NCBI GenBank assembly: GCA_963782465.1
Contig: CAWAJR010000003.1
Coordinates: 930,001 to 994,000 of the forward strand
DNA: 64,000 nt
Direction: 5' to 3'
Origin: JAODBJ01 sp963782465
GTDB taxonomy: Bacteria > Actinomycetota > Acidimicrobiia > IMCC26256 > PALSA-610
The translations under genes were made by a program, and so were the position numbers. Positions 43,356 through 52,473 of the stretch are shown one piece after another. The notes beneath the pieces were generated by a model. It was not told the DNA's origin, searched no databases, and saw only the letters and a program-made list of their open reading frames with translations. Positions within the stretch are counted from its first letter, which is position 1; each line of letters starts with the position of its first letter.

Positions 43356-44570
43356 GTGCGACCACTGATCGTCGGAGCCGGGGCCGTCGGGAAAGCGATC
43401 GCGATCGGCATGGCCGCGTCCGACGCCTTCGACGGGGTGATCGTCGCCGACGTCGCTCCCGAACGGGCTCGGGCGCTGGCCGAAGCCGCTGCCGACACCC
43501 GCTTCAGCGGGGTCGCGCTCGATGCGTCGAGCGCGACCGCGGTCGTCGAATGCGCCCAGGTGCACCGGTGCGACGCGATCGTGAACGCGTGCGACCCTCG
43601 CTTCAACCCGGCGATCTTCGCGGCCGCGTTCGAGGCCGGCTGCACCTATGTCGACATGGCGATGACCCTGTCGGAACCCCACCCCGAGCGGCCCTACGAG
43701 GAGCCCGGGGTGATGCTCGGTGCCGCGCAGTTCGAGGCCGGCCCCGCCTGGCGCGAGCGCGGGCTGCTCGCACTCGTCGGCATGGGGGTGGAACCGGGTC
43801 TCTCCGACGTGTTCGCCCGCTACGCAACCGACCATCTCTTCTCCGAGATCGACGAGATCGGCGTGCGCGACGGCGCCGATCTCGTGATCGACGGCCTGTC
43901 GTTCGCGCCGACGTTCTCGATCTGGACCACGATCGAGGAGTGCCTGAACCCGCCGCTCATCTGGGAACGCGAGCGCGGCTTCTACACGACCGAGCCGTTC
44001 TCCGAACCGGAAACGTTCGTGTTCCCGGAAGGCATCGGCCCGACCCGCTGCGTCAACGTGGAACACGAAGAAGTCGTGCTCGTACCGCAGTGGGTGAAGT
44101 GCAACCGGGTCACGTTCAAGTACGGGCTCGGTGACGAGTTCATCGACTTCCTCCAGATGCTGCGCAAGACCGGCCTCGACTCGAAAAGTACGGTGCGCGT
44201 ACGCGGCGTGGAGGTCTCACCGCGCGACGTTGTCGCCGCGGTGCTCCCCGACCCGTCGACGCTCGGCGACCGGATGCGTGGTCGCACCTGCGCGGGAACC
44301 TGGGTGCGCGGCACCGGCACCGACGGCGACGCGCGCGAGGTGTACCTGTACCACGCGAGCGAGAACGAGGAGACGATGCGCAAGCACGGCGTCCAAGCGG
44401 TCGCGTGGCAGACGGGCATCAATCCGGTCGTCGCGCTGGAATGCATGGCGGCGGGCGATTGGGAAGGCGCCGGCGTGCTCGGCCCGGAAGCGTTCGACGC
44501 GGTGCCGTTCCTCGACCGCCTCGCGGCCAAGGGCGAACCGTGGCACGTCGACGAACGCACGCCCCGGTAG
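43356..44570 (+). CDS. Saccharopine dehydrogenase-like NADP-binding protein
   Basis: 404 residues from GTG 43356. Rossmann start RPLIVGAGAVGKAIAIGMA, DAIVNACDPRFNPAIFAAAFEAGCTYVDMAM, and a C-terminal substrate domain with GINPVVALECMAAGDWEG. The family includes saccharopine reductase and carboxynorspermidine dehydrogenase, which joins amines and aldehydes by reductive condensation. The latter would connect to polyamine chemistry next to puuA/puuD, but no decarboxylase partner is present. Exact substrate open. Confidence 0.85.
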   Translation: MRPLIVGAGAVGKAIAIGMAASDAFDGVIVADVAPERARALAEAAADTRFSGVALDASSATAVVECAQVHRCDAIVNACDPRFNPAIFAAAFEAGCTYVDMAMTLSEPHPERPYEEPGVMLGAAQFEAGPAWRERGLLALVGMGVEPGLSDVFARYATDHLFSEIDEIGVRDGADLVIDGLSFAPTFSIWTTIEECLNPPLIWERERGFYTTEPFSEPETFVFPEGIGPTRCVNVEHEEVVLVPQWVKCNRVTFKYGLGDEFIDFLQMLRKTGLDSKSTVRVRGVEVSPRDVVAAVLPDPSTLGDRMRGRTCAGTWVRGTGTDGDAREVYLYHASENEETMRKHGVQAVAWQTGINPVVALECMAAGDWEGAGVLGPEAFDAVPFLDRLAAKGEPWHVDERTPR

Positions 44571-44580
44571 CAGGAGGCCG

Positions 44581-44823
44581 ATGAGCTTGGGCGCTGCGCT
44601 CCCGGCCAACGCGCTGGGGGTGCTCGACCGGGTGCGCAGCGCCTTGTCCCGTCGCTCTTGCCCGGCTCAGCGAGCGACGAGTCTTGTGCGCGTTCCCCGC
44701 AGATCGCGCACTGATGAATGTACGAAACCTCGGTGCCCGCGGGAAGCAAACTCGGGCTGTTGTGGCGCACAGCACACTTCGCCGTTCCCGCTAAGGTCGC
44801 ATCGTGGCCGGCGGTACGCGTGA
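44581..44823 (+). CDS. Doubtful small ORF behind the saccharopine dehydrogenase-like gene
   Basis: An ATG at 44581 follows AGGAGG by 3 nt and opens 80 codons. The first 25 residues (MSLGAALPANALGVLDRVRS) look protein-like, the rest is Arg/Cys-rich and unlikely. It may be the start of a lost downstream gene, or not translated. The remainder of 44571-44803 shows nothing else. Confidence 0.2.
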   Translation: MSLGAALPANALGVLDRVRSALSRRSCPAQRATSLVRVPRRSRTDECTKPRCPREANSGCCGAQHTSPFPLRSHRGRRYA

Positions 44824-46327
44824 TCGGATGCCGGCCAACGCGGTCGTCGTCCTCCTCGATTCGCTGAACCGGCACCTGCTCGGCAGTTACGGCGGGCGCG
44901 AGTTCGACACGCCGAATCTCGATCGTTTCGCCGCGACCGCGTTGCGGTTCGACCGCCACTACGCCGGCTCCCTCCCGTGCATGCCGGCGCGCCACGACCT
45001 GCTGTGCGGTGCACTCGATTTCTTGTGGCGCCCGTGGGGTTCGGTCGAGATCTGGGAGTCGGCGATCACGGTCGCGTTGCGGCGGGCCGGCGTAACGACG
45101 AAGTTGGTCACCGATCACCCGCACCTCTTCGAAGTCGGCGGCGAGAACTACCACACCGACTTCACCGCCTGGGATTACCAGCGCGGCCACGAAGGCGACC
45201 TGTGGCGAACGCGTCCCGACCCGTCGTGGGCGGGTGCGCCGTCGTTCGGGCGTGGGCACATGCCGTACGACGATTCGCGCGGATGGTTCCGCGACGAACC
45301 CGACTTCCCGGGCCCGCGCGTCATGCGCGAGGCGGCCCGTTGGATCGAGGACGAAGCGCCCACCGACCGACGGTTCCTGCTCTTCGTCGACGAGTTCGAC
45401 CCGCACGAACCGTTCGACACCCCGGAGCCGTACGCGTCGATGTACGACCCCGATTGGCAGGAACCCGCGCATCTCGTCTGGCCTCCGTACACGGTGGGGG
45501 CGGTGCGCAAGGGGGTGATCGACGAACGCGAAGCCCGCCAGGTACGGGCGCAGTACGGCGGCAAGCTGACGATGATCGACCGTTGGTTCGGGACGCTGCT
45601 CGACGCGATCGAACGGGCGGGCCACACCGACGACACCGTCGTGGTCGTCTGCACCGACCATGGGCACTACCTCGGCGAGAAAGACATCTTCGGCAAGCCG
45701 GGCTGCCCGGTCTACGAACCGTTGGGGCACGTCCCGTTGCTGGTCCGCTGGCCCGGCGTCGCCGCCGGCGCGCGCGATGCGCTCACCACCACCGTCGACC
45801 TTCACGCGACGTTGCTCGACCTGTTCGGCGTGTCGGCGGCGCACCGCACACACGGCCGCTCGCTGGTGCCGTGCATCGAAGGTGCCACCGATCGCGTTCG
45901 CGACTGGGCGCTGCAAGGCGTATGGGGGCGCGAGGTCCACCTGGTCACCGACCACGCCAAGTACGTGCGGGCGCCGGCAGGCGAGAACGAACCGCTGTCG
46001 ATGTGGTCGAACCGCTGGTCGACGATGCCGGTGCACTCGTTCCCCGACGTTCGCCTGCCCCTCCCGGACGATCGGGCGACCCTCGACCGCATGCCGGGTT
46101 CGTCGGTGCCGGTGATCCGCCAACCGTTCCGGGCCGGCGACATGCTCCCGTTCTGGGCCTACACCGATTTCGAAGGCACGCTCGCGTTCGACCTCGGCGA
46201 AGACCCGTCCGAAGACCACAACCGGGCCGGTGACCGGCTCGGGGACGAACTCGCCGGCCTCCTCCACGACGCGTTGCGCGAGGTCGAGGCTCCCGGCGAC
46301 CAGTTCGAACGCCTTGGTTACGCCTGA
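44804..46327 (+). CDS. Cys-type sulfatase
   Basis: 507 residues. The maturation motif CxPxR is present (C59 in LPCMPARHDLLCG), so Cys59 would become formylglycine; NAVVVLLDSLNRHLLGSYG supplies the first metal ligands and VVCTDHGHYLGEKDIFGK the later ones. Hydrolyses sulfate or phosphonate esters. No signal peptide, so probably cytoplasmic. No formylglycine-generating enzyme nearby. GTG 44804 or ATG 44828 are possible starts. Confidence 0.9.
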   Translation: MAGGTRDRMPANAVVVLLDSLNRHLLGSYGGREFDTPNLDRFAATALRFDRHYAGSLPCMPARHDLLCGALDFLWRPWGSVEIWESAITVALRRAGVTTKLVTDHPHLFEVGGENYHTDFTAWDYQRGHEGDLWRTRPDPSWAGAPSFGRGHMPYDDSRGWFRDEPDFPGPRVMREAARWIEDEAPTDRRFLLFVDEFDPHEPFDTPEPYASMYDPDWQEPAHLVWPPYTVGAVRKGVIDEREARQVRAQYGGKLTMIDRWFGTLLDAIERAGHTDDTVVVVCTDHGHYLGEKDIFGKPGCPVYEPLGHVPLLVRWPGVAAGARDALTTTVDLHATLLDLFGVSAAHRTHGRSLVPCIEGATDRVRDWALQGVWGREVHLVTDHAKYVRAPAGENEPLSMWSNRWSTMPVHSFPDVRLPLPDDRATLDRMPGSSVPVIRQPFRAGDMLPFWAYTDFEGTLAFDLGEDPSEDHNRAGDRLGDELAGLLHDALREVEAPGDQFERLGYA

Positions 46328-46402
46328 CGCGCAGATTCGCGGGAACCGGCGCCGCCTCGCGCCCGTCTGAAGGGCGATGCGGGCAACGCGAAGGAGCCCT
46401 TG

Positions 46403-48529
46403 ATGACGACTCGTCGAGCGATGAGCGTGATGGTTGCGCTGGCGCTGGTACTCGCGGCGATCGGCCTGTGGCCGGGAACGAGCAGGACCCGGCCCCGATC
46501 AGTCTCGGTCGGCCGGTTGCCACATTCGGTCGTGCTCGCGAGCGCCCTGCAGCCGTTCGATTCGTGCGACGCGCTCCTGGCGTGGGTGAAACGCGAAGGC
46601 CGAGCACGCGTGACGGCGTACGGGCTCGAGCCCGCCGCGATCTCCTCGGCCCGGGAGATCTACTCGGCCCAGAACGCGGGAGCGACGGTCACGACCGGCG
46701 TCGCGAGCCCGAACCCGGCAGACCGCGGCGCCGCGAACAGTGCCCAGGCCAGCCCGTACTCGACGACGAACGTGCAGGTTGCCGGCGTCGACGAACCCGA
46801 CGTCGTGAAGACCGACGGGAGCCACATCGTCTCGCTGGTGAACGGCAGGCTGTACCTCGTCGACACGAACGGCGCGCGGCCCGTGGTCGCCGACTCGCTC
46901 GCGCTTCCCGGCTCGTACAACGGGCAGTTGCTCCTCGACGGCAACCGCGTGTTCGTGTTCACGGGCAACGTCGGCCCGATCGCGGAGCCGATGGTCGGCA
47001 CGGCACGGGACTCGATCGCGCTCCCGCCGAATGCAGACGGCGCGCGCGGCGCGAGCGTCGTCGAGGTCACCATCGAGGGAGACCACTTTCACAACGACGG
47101 GAGCATCGATCTCGGTGGTGCCTACGTGGCGGCGCGCCAAATCGGCGACACCGCGCGCGTCGTCGTGCGGGCGGACCCGCAGGATGCGATCGGTTTCGTA
47201 TCCCCGCGTGGCACCGGTCCGGCCGCGCTGGCCAACGCGCTCGCCGCGAACCGCGCCGCGCTCAACGCGACCACCATCGACGACTGGCTCCCTCATTACA
47301 CCGTGCGCGACGCGGCCGGGATGTCGATCGCGTCGGGGCCGCTCGTCCCGTGTGACGGGGCCCGGCACCCGGCCAGCTTCGCCGGGTTCGGGACGCTGAA
47401 CGTCGTGACCCTCGACCTCACCCGACCGCTCACCGGCGTGCTCCGCGCCGGGGCCGGCGCGGCGGTGCTCGCCGGCGGCGACACCGTGTACGCGTCGGCG
47501 ACGCATCTCTACGTCGCCACGACCGACTGGCCCGCCGCGATCGCACCCACCGTGACGAACGGGTACGGCGTCGACATCGTCGCGCCGTCGCCCCCGACCA
47601 GTACCGCAATCCACGAGTTCGACATCTCGAACCCGACTTCGACGCGCTACGTCGCGTCGGGCAACGTCGACGGCACGATCGTCGACCAGTACGCGATGGA
47701 CGAACGCGGCGGTTTCCTTCGCGTCGCGACGACCACCGGCGCGTCGATCGAACCGAACGCGGTGTCGGTCAGCCAGGTGCGGGTGCTCGAGACCGACGGC
47801 GACGCGCTCGTACAGGTGGGCGAGGTCGGCGGCCTCGGCCACGGCGAGACGATCCAGAGCGTCCGCTTCGTCGACGATGAGGCGTACGTCGTCACGTACC
47901 GGCAGACCGACCCGCTCTACACGGTCGACCTCAGCGACCCCACCCGGCCTCGGGTCGTCGGCGCGCTGCAGTTGCTCGGGTTCTCTTCGTACTTGCACCC
48001 GGTCGCGAAGGGGTACCTCCTGGGCGTCGGGCAGGACGCGAACGAGCACGGCATCCAGTCGGGCGTGCAACTCGCGCTGTTCGACGTGCGGGACCCGGCG
48101 AACCCGCAACGCGTCGCGCGGGTGACGATCCCCGGTACGTCGTCGGCAGTCCAATGGGACCCGCACGCGTTCCTGTGGTGGGCGCCCTCGTCACTGGCGA
48201 TCGTGCCGGTCGACGCGCTCGGTTCGACGGCCGCGATCGGTTACACGGTCGACACCGCACGCGGCGCGATCGGCGAACGCGGCCGGATCGATTCGACCAT
48301 CGCCGGCAACGATCAGCGCGGTGCTTCCGGCCCGCCGTCCGGCGCGTCGAACGGCTCCACGGGGAGTGCACCCGGCGCCGGCACCGCGATCGTGCCGATG
48401 CCGTTCTCCGCCGCGATCCTGCGGACGGTCGTGATCGGCACGCACGTGTTCAGCGTGTCGAGCGCGGGCGTGATCGAGAGCGACGTCGCGACGTTGCACA
48501 CCGTCGCGACGGTGCCGTTCGGGAGCTGA
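46403..48529 (+). CDS. Secreted beta-propeller protein (PF09826 family)
   Basis: 708 residues from ATG 46403, with AAGGAG 6 bp before it. Signal peptide (SVMVALALVLAAIGLWP), then the family signature STTNVQVAGVDEPDVVKTDGSHIVSL near 125 and propeller strands throughout (GETIQSVRFVDDEAYVVTYRQTDPLYTVDLSDP). Members are exported beta-propellers of unknown function, often with a protease-inhibitor-like or adhesive role proposed. A Gly/Ser-rich insertion (GASGPPSGASNGSTGSAPG) lies near residue 645. Single gene, convergent with the CocE-type gene. Confidence 0.85.
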   Translation: MTTRRAMSVMVALALVLAAIGLWPGTSRTRPRSVSVGRLPHSVVLASALQPFDSCDALLAWVKREGRARVTAYGLEPAAISSAREIYSAQNAGATVTTGVASPNPADRGAANSAQASPYSTTNVQVAGVDEPDVVKTDGSHIVSLVNGRLYLVDTNGARPVVADSLALPGSYNGQLLLDGNRVFVFTGNVGPIAEPMVGTARDSIALPPNADGARGASVVEVTIEGDHFHNDGSIDLGGAYVAARQIGDTARVVVRADPQDAIGFVSPRGTGPAALANALAANRAALNATTIDDWLPHYTVRDAAGMSIASGPLVPCDGARHPASFAGFGTLNVVTLDLTRPLTGVLRAGAGAAVLAGGDTVYASATHLYVATTDWPAAIAPTVTNGYGVDIVAPSPPTSTAIHEFDISNPTSTRYVASGNVDGTIVDQYAMDERGGFLRVATTTGASIEPNAVSVSQVRVLETDGDALVQVGEVGGLGHGETIQSVRFVDDEAYVVTYRQTDPLYTVDLSDPTRPRVVGALQLLGFSSYLHPVAKGYLLGVGQDANEHGIQSGVQLALFDVRDPANPQRVARVTIPGTSSAVQWDPHAFLWWAPSSLAIVPVDALGSTAAIGYTVDTARGAIGERGRIDSTIAGNDQRGASGPPSGASNGSTGSAPGAGTAIVPMPFSAAILRTVVIGTHVFSVSSAGVIESDVATLHTVATVPFGS

Positions 48530-48538
48530 CCGGCGGGA

Positions 48539-50812
48539 TCAGCTCCCGTTGGCGATCGGCGCGTAGGTACGGCAGGGTTCCCCGCGCAGGCCGGGGCACG
48601 GCGGGAGCGGCGTGGCGGGCGGCGTGATCCCTTCGATGACCGGCAACACGACGCGCGACGCGTGCCGGCCACCGAGCGAGACGGTGTTGGTCTGGTTCGC
48701 GGCCGCGGGAAGGTCCTGGAACTTCCAGCGCGGCCGGGTGCCACCCGGCGCGTCGATGATGATGCGGATCTTCGAACCGGCTCGGAAGACATGCGCGAAG
48801 GGGAACATCTCGACGCGCGTGAGAACGAATTCCCCGGCCGGCAACGGTTTCGCGGCCCCCTTGGTGAACGGGTGCACGGGGCGCAGCTCGCTCGCGTCCT
48901 TCGCGAGCGCACGGTCGCTGGCGCGCAGCCAGCCGTTCTGGATGTACGTCTCTTTCCCGTCGGGGCGAACCTCGGCCAGCGTCACTTGCAGGTCAGTGTC
49001 GGCGGCGTTCGATTTCAACCAGAGATCGACGCTCGCGTTGCCGGCCATCACGGTCTCGCTGGTGAGCGGCGCCGACTCGTACGCCAGCGCGGTGCCCGGG
49101 TTCGGTGCCGGCCAGTTGAAGACGGCATTCGCCCCCCAGATCGCGCTGTCGGGTGCACCGTCGGGAACGGTGGTGACCTGCGCGTTCGACGGGTCGTAGC
49201 GGTAGCTGTTCTCGCTCGCCGCCTTCGGCGCCGACGGCACCAGCGTGCCGCCCGTACCGAAGTACCACGGCGTCGCGGTCGTGCCCTTCACCGGCCACGA
49301 CGCGAAGTCGAGTTCCGACGAGGGTGCCGGCACCCCCGGGCTCTTGCCCGCGCCGTTGTCGAGCAGGATGCGCACCCGCGGGTTGGTGTGCTCGAAGAGC
49401 CGTTTCGCCTTCGAGAAGCTCGTGATCCCGGCGTACTGGTCGGGTGGCAGCGTGAGGTCGGAGGTGCCGAACACGGAAGAACCGACACCGGCCAGGATCA
49501 ACTGCGCGGCGGGCGGGAGCACCGGCACCTTGCGGGCGACGTAGATCGACAGGAATTGGTACCACCGCTGGAAGATCGACGGGCCGAGCGGATCGGTGTG
49601 GTTGCCGTTCGTCTCGGTGAAGTACGCGTGCTTCACCCCGGTGAAGTGGTCGAACAGGTTGGGTGCGTAGCCACCGGTCTGCTCGTCCTGCCACGAACCG
49701 GCGAGGAAGGTCGGCACCGTGATCTTGTGCACGAACAGCTCGGGCGCGAGTGGCGCCGCGATCGCGTCGGTCCAGTACTGGTTCTGCTCGATCTGTTGGA
49801 GGATGTCGGGGGCTTGGCTGCGCAGCTTCTGGTTCGCGGCGCACACCTGATCGCCGTTCTGGATGCGCTTCCCGGCCCAGGCCTGGCCGCTTGCGGGCGC
49901 GGCCTGCGCGTCGTGCTGACGTTCCTTCGCCCACGACAGCGCGAAACCGTCGTTGAAGATGCCTCCCGGGTCGAGCGTGCCGCGGGCGGTGTCGTCGATC
50001 ACCGAGAGCGGGGCGATCGCGGCAAGGTGCGGCGGGTCGGTCTGCGCGACGAACAGCTGGCTGATCCCCGGGTAGGAGATGCCGACCATGCCGACCTTGT
50101 GGAACGCGACCCATGGCTGCGCGGCGATCGTTTCGACCGCGTCGTACCCGTCGGTCGATTGCAACGGCTCGAAGAACGAGAACGCGCCACCGGAGCAACC
50201 GGTGCCCCGGATGTTGATACCGACGGTCGCGTAGCCGAGCACACTCGCGATGAGCTCGCTCGGCTGCGGCGAATCAGGGTCGGCCGGCGAGTAGCCCGAG
50301 TACTCGATCACCGTCGGGTACGGGCCCTTGTCGATCGGGCCGGGCAACTTCACGGTGATCGCGAGCTGCGTCCCGTCGCGCGTGGTGAGGTAGCCGTAGC
50401 CGTCGTTGATCTTCTGCTTCGCGTAGAAGCGGTGCGGCGGGTTCGCGCCGAAGCTGGTCACGGTGAGCGCGTCCGACTCGACGAGGTCTTGGCGGCTCCC
50501 CGAGACCACGCGGTAGCCGACGGCCGGTGTCACGTCGCGGAAGATGTAGCTGCCTTGCGCGTCGGCAACGCCCTTCTGCGCGACGTGCCCGACGGGGTCG
50601 ATGAGCTTCAGTGCCTGGCCCGCTTGCGCGTTCTCCAGCCAGACCTGGCCGACGCTGCCGCGCGCTTCGTACGGGGCCGGTCCCGCCTTGCTCAAGTCGA
50701 TGCGCGCCGCGAGTGTCGCCTTCGACGTTGCGGTCGCGTTCGACGAGCAGGCGATCAGCGGAACGACCAGCGCGGTCGCGAGCGCAGCAACAAGCCATTT
50801 TCGGGGAGCCAT
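48539..50812 (-). CDS. CocE/NonD (X-Pro dipeptidyl-peptidase-like) lipoprotein hydrolase
   Basis: 757 residues. Lipobox LIACSS (Cys22). Alpha/beta core with nucleophile Ser in MVGISYPGISQL, GTGCSGG oxyanion region, and His in ETNGNHTDP; the C-terminal jelly-roll X-Pro_dipeptidyl_C domain runs from about 540 (VFNWPAPNPGTALAYESAPL). An N-terminal beta domain (about 40-120) precedes the core. It acts outside the membrane on acylated or prolyl substrates. Stop 9 bp from the convergent propeller gene. Confidence 0.87.
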   Translation of the reverse strand: MAPRKWLVAALATALVVPLIACSSNATATSKATLAARIDLSKAGPAPYEARGSVGQVWLENAQAGQALKLIDPVGHVAQKGVADAQGSYIFRDVTPAVGYRVVSGSRQDLVESDALTVTSFGANPPHRFYAKQKINDGYGYLTTRDGTQLAITVKLPGPIDKGPYPTVIEYSGYSPADPDSPQPSELIASVLGYATVGINIRGTGCSGGAFSFFEPLQSTDGYDAVETIAAQPWVAFHKVGMVGISYPGISQLFVAQTDPPHLAAIAPLSVIDDTARGTLDPGGIFNDGFALSWAKERQHDAQAAPASGQAWAGKRIQNGDQVCAANQKLRSQAPDILQQIEQNQYWTDAIAAPLAPELFVHKITVPTFLAGSWQDEQTGGYAPNLFDHFTGVKHAYFTETNGNHTDPLGPSIFQRWYQFLSIYVARKVPVLPPAAQLILAGVGSSVFGTSDLTLPPDQYAGITSFSKAKRLFEHTNPRVRILLDNGAGKSPGVPAPSSELDFASWPVKGTTATPWYFGTGGTLVPSAPKAASENSYRYDPSNAQVTTVPDGAPDSAIWGANAVFNWPAPNPGTALAYESAPLTSETVMAGNASVDLWLKSNAADTDLQVTLAEVRPDGKETYIQNGWLRASDRALAKDASELRPVHPFTKGAAKPLPAGEFVLTRVEMFPFAHVFRAGSKIRIIIDAPGGTRPRWKFQDLPAAANQTNTVSLGGRHASRVVLPVIEGITPPATPLPPCPGLRGEPCRTYAPIANGS

Positions 50813-50892
50813 GGGCGGACGTTACTTGCCGGTTACAGCACCGTAAAAAGCACCGCGGCCATACGACGGCGGATCCGGTGCATTCAGTGGTC

Positions 50893-51711
50893 TCAGAGGC
50901 CGAGCGTGCGGCGGACGATCTCGTCCTTGATGCGCGTCGGCGTGAACTGCGACCACAACGCCAGCGCCTGCGCGTCGTAGCCGACGAGATACCGAGAACG
51001 CGGCCAGCGCGCCGTGCACGCCGACGCGATGACCGACGCGCAGCGCGGCGGCTCACCCATCAACGGTTGGTACAGCCGTGTCGTCGACAGCGTCCGCCGG
51101 TACGCAGGGTCGTAACGCGACCCGGCTCGTTTCGCGATCTCGCGTTCGGTCTCTTCCCATATCCCGGTCCGGAAGCCGCCCGGCTCGACGAGGATCACCG
51201 AGACGCCGTCGCGCGCGACCTCCATGCGCAACGCGTCGGTGAGCCCTTCGAGCGCCTGCTTGCATCCCTGGTACCAACCGGTGAGCGGCGTCGAGGCTCG
51301 ACCGTAGATCGACGACACCATCACGATCCGGCCGCGGTGCGCGGCGCGCATCGGCGCCAGTGCGAGCCGGGCGAGGCGGACGGGGGCGAGCACCATCGTC
51401 TCGAACGCGCGCCGCGCTTCGTCGTCGTCGACGTCTTCGATCGCGCCGGTGATGCTGTAGCCCGCGTTGTTCACCAGCGCCCGCGGTTGGTACCGGTCGA
51501 TCACCTCGGCGCAGTTGGCGGCGTCGGTCACTTCGAGCCGCGCCGTCTCGACCTCGACGCCGGCATCGGCGGCGGCTTTGGCGACCACTTCGGCCTTCGC
51601 CTCCGAACGGACCGTGCCCACCGACCGGAACCCGCGGCGGGCGAGTTCGATGGCGGTCGCGAGCCCGATCCCCGAATTCGCTCCGGTGGTCAGCGCCGTG
51701 CCGCGGCTCAC
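50893..51711 (-). CDS. Short-chain dehydrogenase/reductase (SDR)
   Basis: 272 residues from GTG 51711, which overlaps the stop of the SufR-like gene (GTGA), so the two are translationally coupled. TGANSGIG near 9, NNAGYS near 86, Ser in VSSIYGRAS, active-site Tyr in WYQGCKQ (YxxxK kept). The C-terminal extension KDEIVRRTLGL is typical of retinol-dehydrogenase-like SDRs. Regulator coupling is unusual for an SDR and suggests Fe-S or redox control. Confidence 0.85.
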   Translation of the reverse strand: MSRGTALTTGANSGIGLATAIELARRGFRSVGTVRSEAKAEVVAKAAADAGVEVETARLEVTDAANCAEVIDRYQPRALVNNAGYSITGAIEDVDDDEARRAFETMVLAPVRLARLALAPMRAAHRGRIVMVSSIYGRASTPLTGWYQGCKQALEGLTDALRMEVARDGVSVILVEPGGFRTGIWEETEREIAKRAGSRYDPAYRRTLSTTRLYQPLMGEPPRCASVIASACTARWPRSRYLVGYDAQALALWSQFTPTRIKDEIVRRTLGL

Positions 51712-52346
51712 ACTCGCGACCGTACGCGATACGCGCACCGCGTGTCGCCGGCCATCAGGTGTTCGGCCCGTTCCACTTCGACGTCGTCGCCGAGCGTGGC
51801 CCGGAACAATTCGAGCTCGGAGCGGCAGAGCCCCTGGCATGCCTGCGCCGCGGTGCAAATCGGGCAGTGATGCTCGATCAGCAAAAGGCTGCCGTCGTCG
51901 TCGCGCTGCACTTCGGCGATGTAGCCCTCGGCCGTGCGTTGCTTCGCGAGTGCCTTCACGCGCTTCACGATGGGGCCGTGGTCGGGTATCGCGTTGCGAT
52001 ATTCGCCGAGTTGCTTCTCGGCGCGCGCTTCGATGACCCGCTGCAGGCCGTCTTCGCCGAGCGACGCGCGCATGGCATCGAGCAGCCCGACAGTGAGGTC
52101 GTCGTGCCGGTCGGGGAACAGCTCGGCGGCGAGGTCGGTCAGGTGCCACTCGGTGGCCGGGCGCCCCCGCCCCGCGGGCGGCCGCAGGCGCGCCTCGACC
52201 AGACCGTTCGCGGCGAGCGCCTCGACGTGCTGGCGCACGCCGGCCGGCGTCAACGTCAGCGCGTCGGCCAACTCGGGCACGGTGGCCGCACCGACTCGCT
52301 TCAGCCGGTCGACGATCGCCCGTTTGGTTTCGCCGAGAGACGTCAT
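51708..52346 (-). CDS. SufR-like Fe-S transcriptional regulator
   Basis: 212 residues. N-terminal winged helix (TKRAIVDRLKRVGAATVPELADALTLTPAGVRQHVEALAANGLV) and a C-terminal Cys cluster C161, C164, C170, C174 in HHCPICTAAQACQGLC, the Fe-S ligand region of SufR. SufR represses suf operons when it holds a cluster; no suf genes are here. Instead it precedes an SDR and is divergent from a Rieske protein. It probably reads the AGAGCGCTCT palindrome in the shared promoter region. Confidence 0.87.
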   Translation of the reverse strand: MTSLGETKRAIVDRLKRVGAATVPELADALTLTPAGVRQHVEALAANGLVEARLRPPAGRGRPATEWHLTDLAAELFPDRHDDLTVGLLDAMRASLGEDGLQRVIEARAEKQLGEYRNAIPDHGPIVKRVKALAKQRTAEGYIAEVQRDDDGSLLLIEHHCPICTAAQACQGLCRSELELFRATLGDDVEVERAEHLMAGDTRCAYRVRSRV

Positions 52347-52404
52347 CGGAGGTACCTCTCGCGGAGAACTCGCGTCCGGGCGGAACGCCGCCCGCTCGAA
52401 CGCC

Positions 52405-52433
52405 TTGACAACTGCCTCACCCTTGGAGATTAT
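52405..52433 (+). promoter_or_regulatory. Candidate promoter of the Rieske fusion gene
   Basis: TTGACA (52405-52410), 17-nt spacer, GATTAT (52428-52433). Downstream come the AGAGCGCTCT palindrome and GGGAGG (52462-52467), a strong ribosome site 6 nt before ATG 52474. Confidence 0.6.
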
Positions 52434-52437
52434 CGCA

Positions 52438-52447
52438 AGAGCGCTCT
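52438..52447. promoter_or_regulatory. Palindrome AGAGCGCTCT near the transcription start
   Basis: A 10-bp perfect palindrome located 5 bp behind the -10 of the Rieske gene promoter, where a bound regulator would block initiation. Divergent SufR-like protein is the natural candidate. Confidence 0.4.
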
Positions 52448-52473
52448 ATCGAAAAGGAACCGGGAGGACCGCG

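Noticed and set aside
43982..46267. 761-codon minus-strand frame
   Set aside because: Antisense to the saccharopine dehydrogenase-like gene and the sulfatase, both with clear motifs.
48662..50980. 772-codon plus-strand frame
   Set aside because: Antisense to the CocE-type lipoprotein; no protein features.
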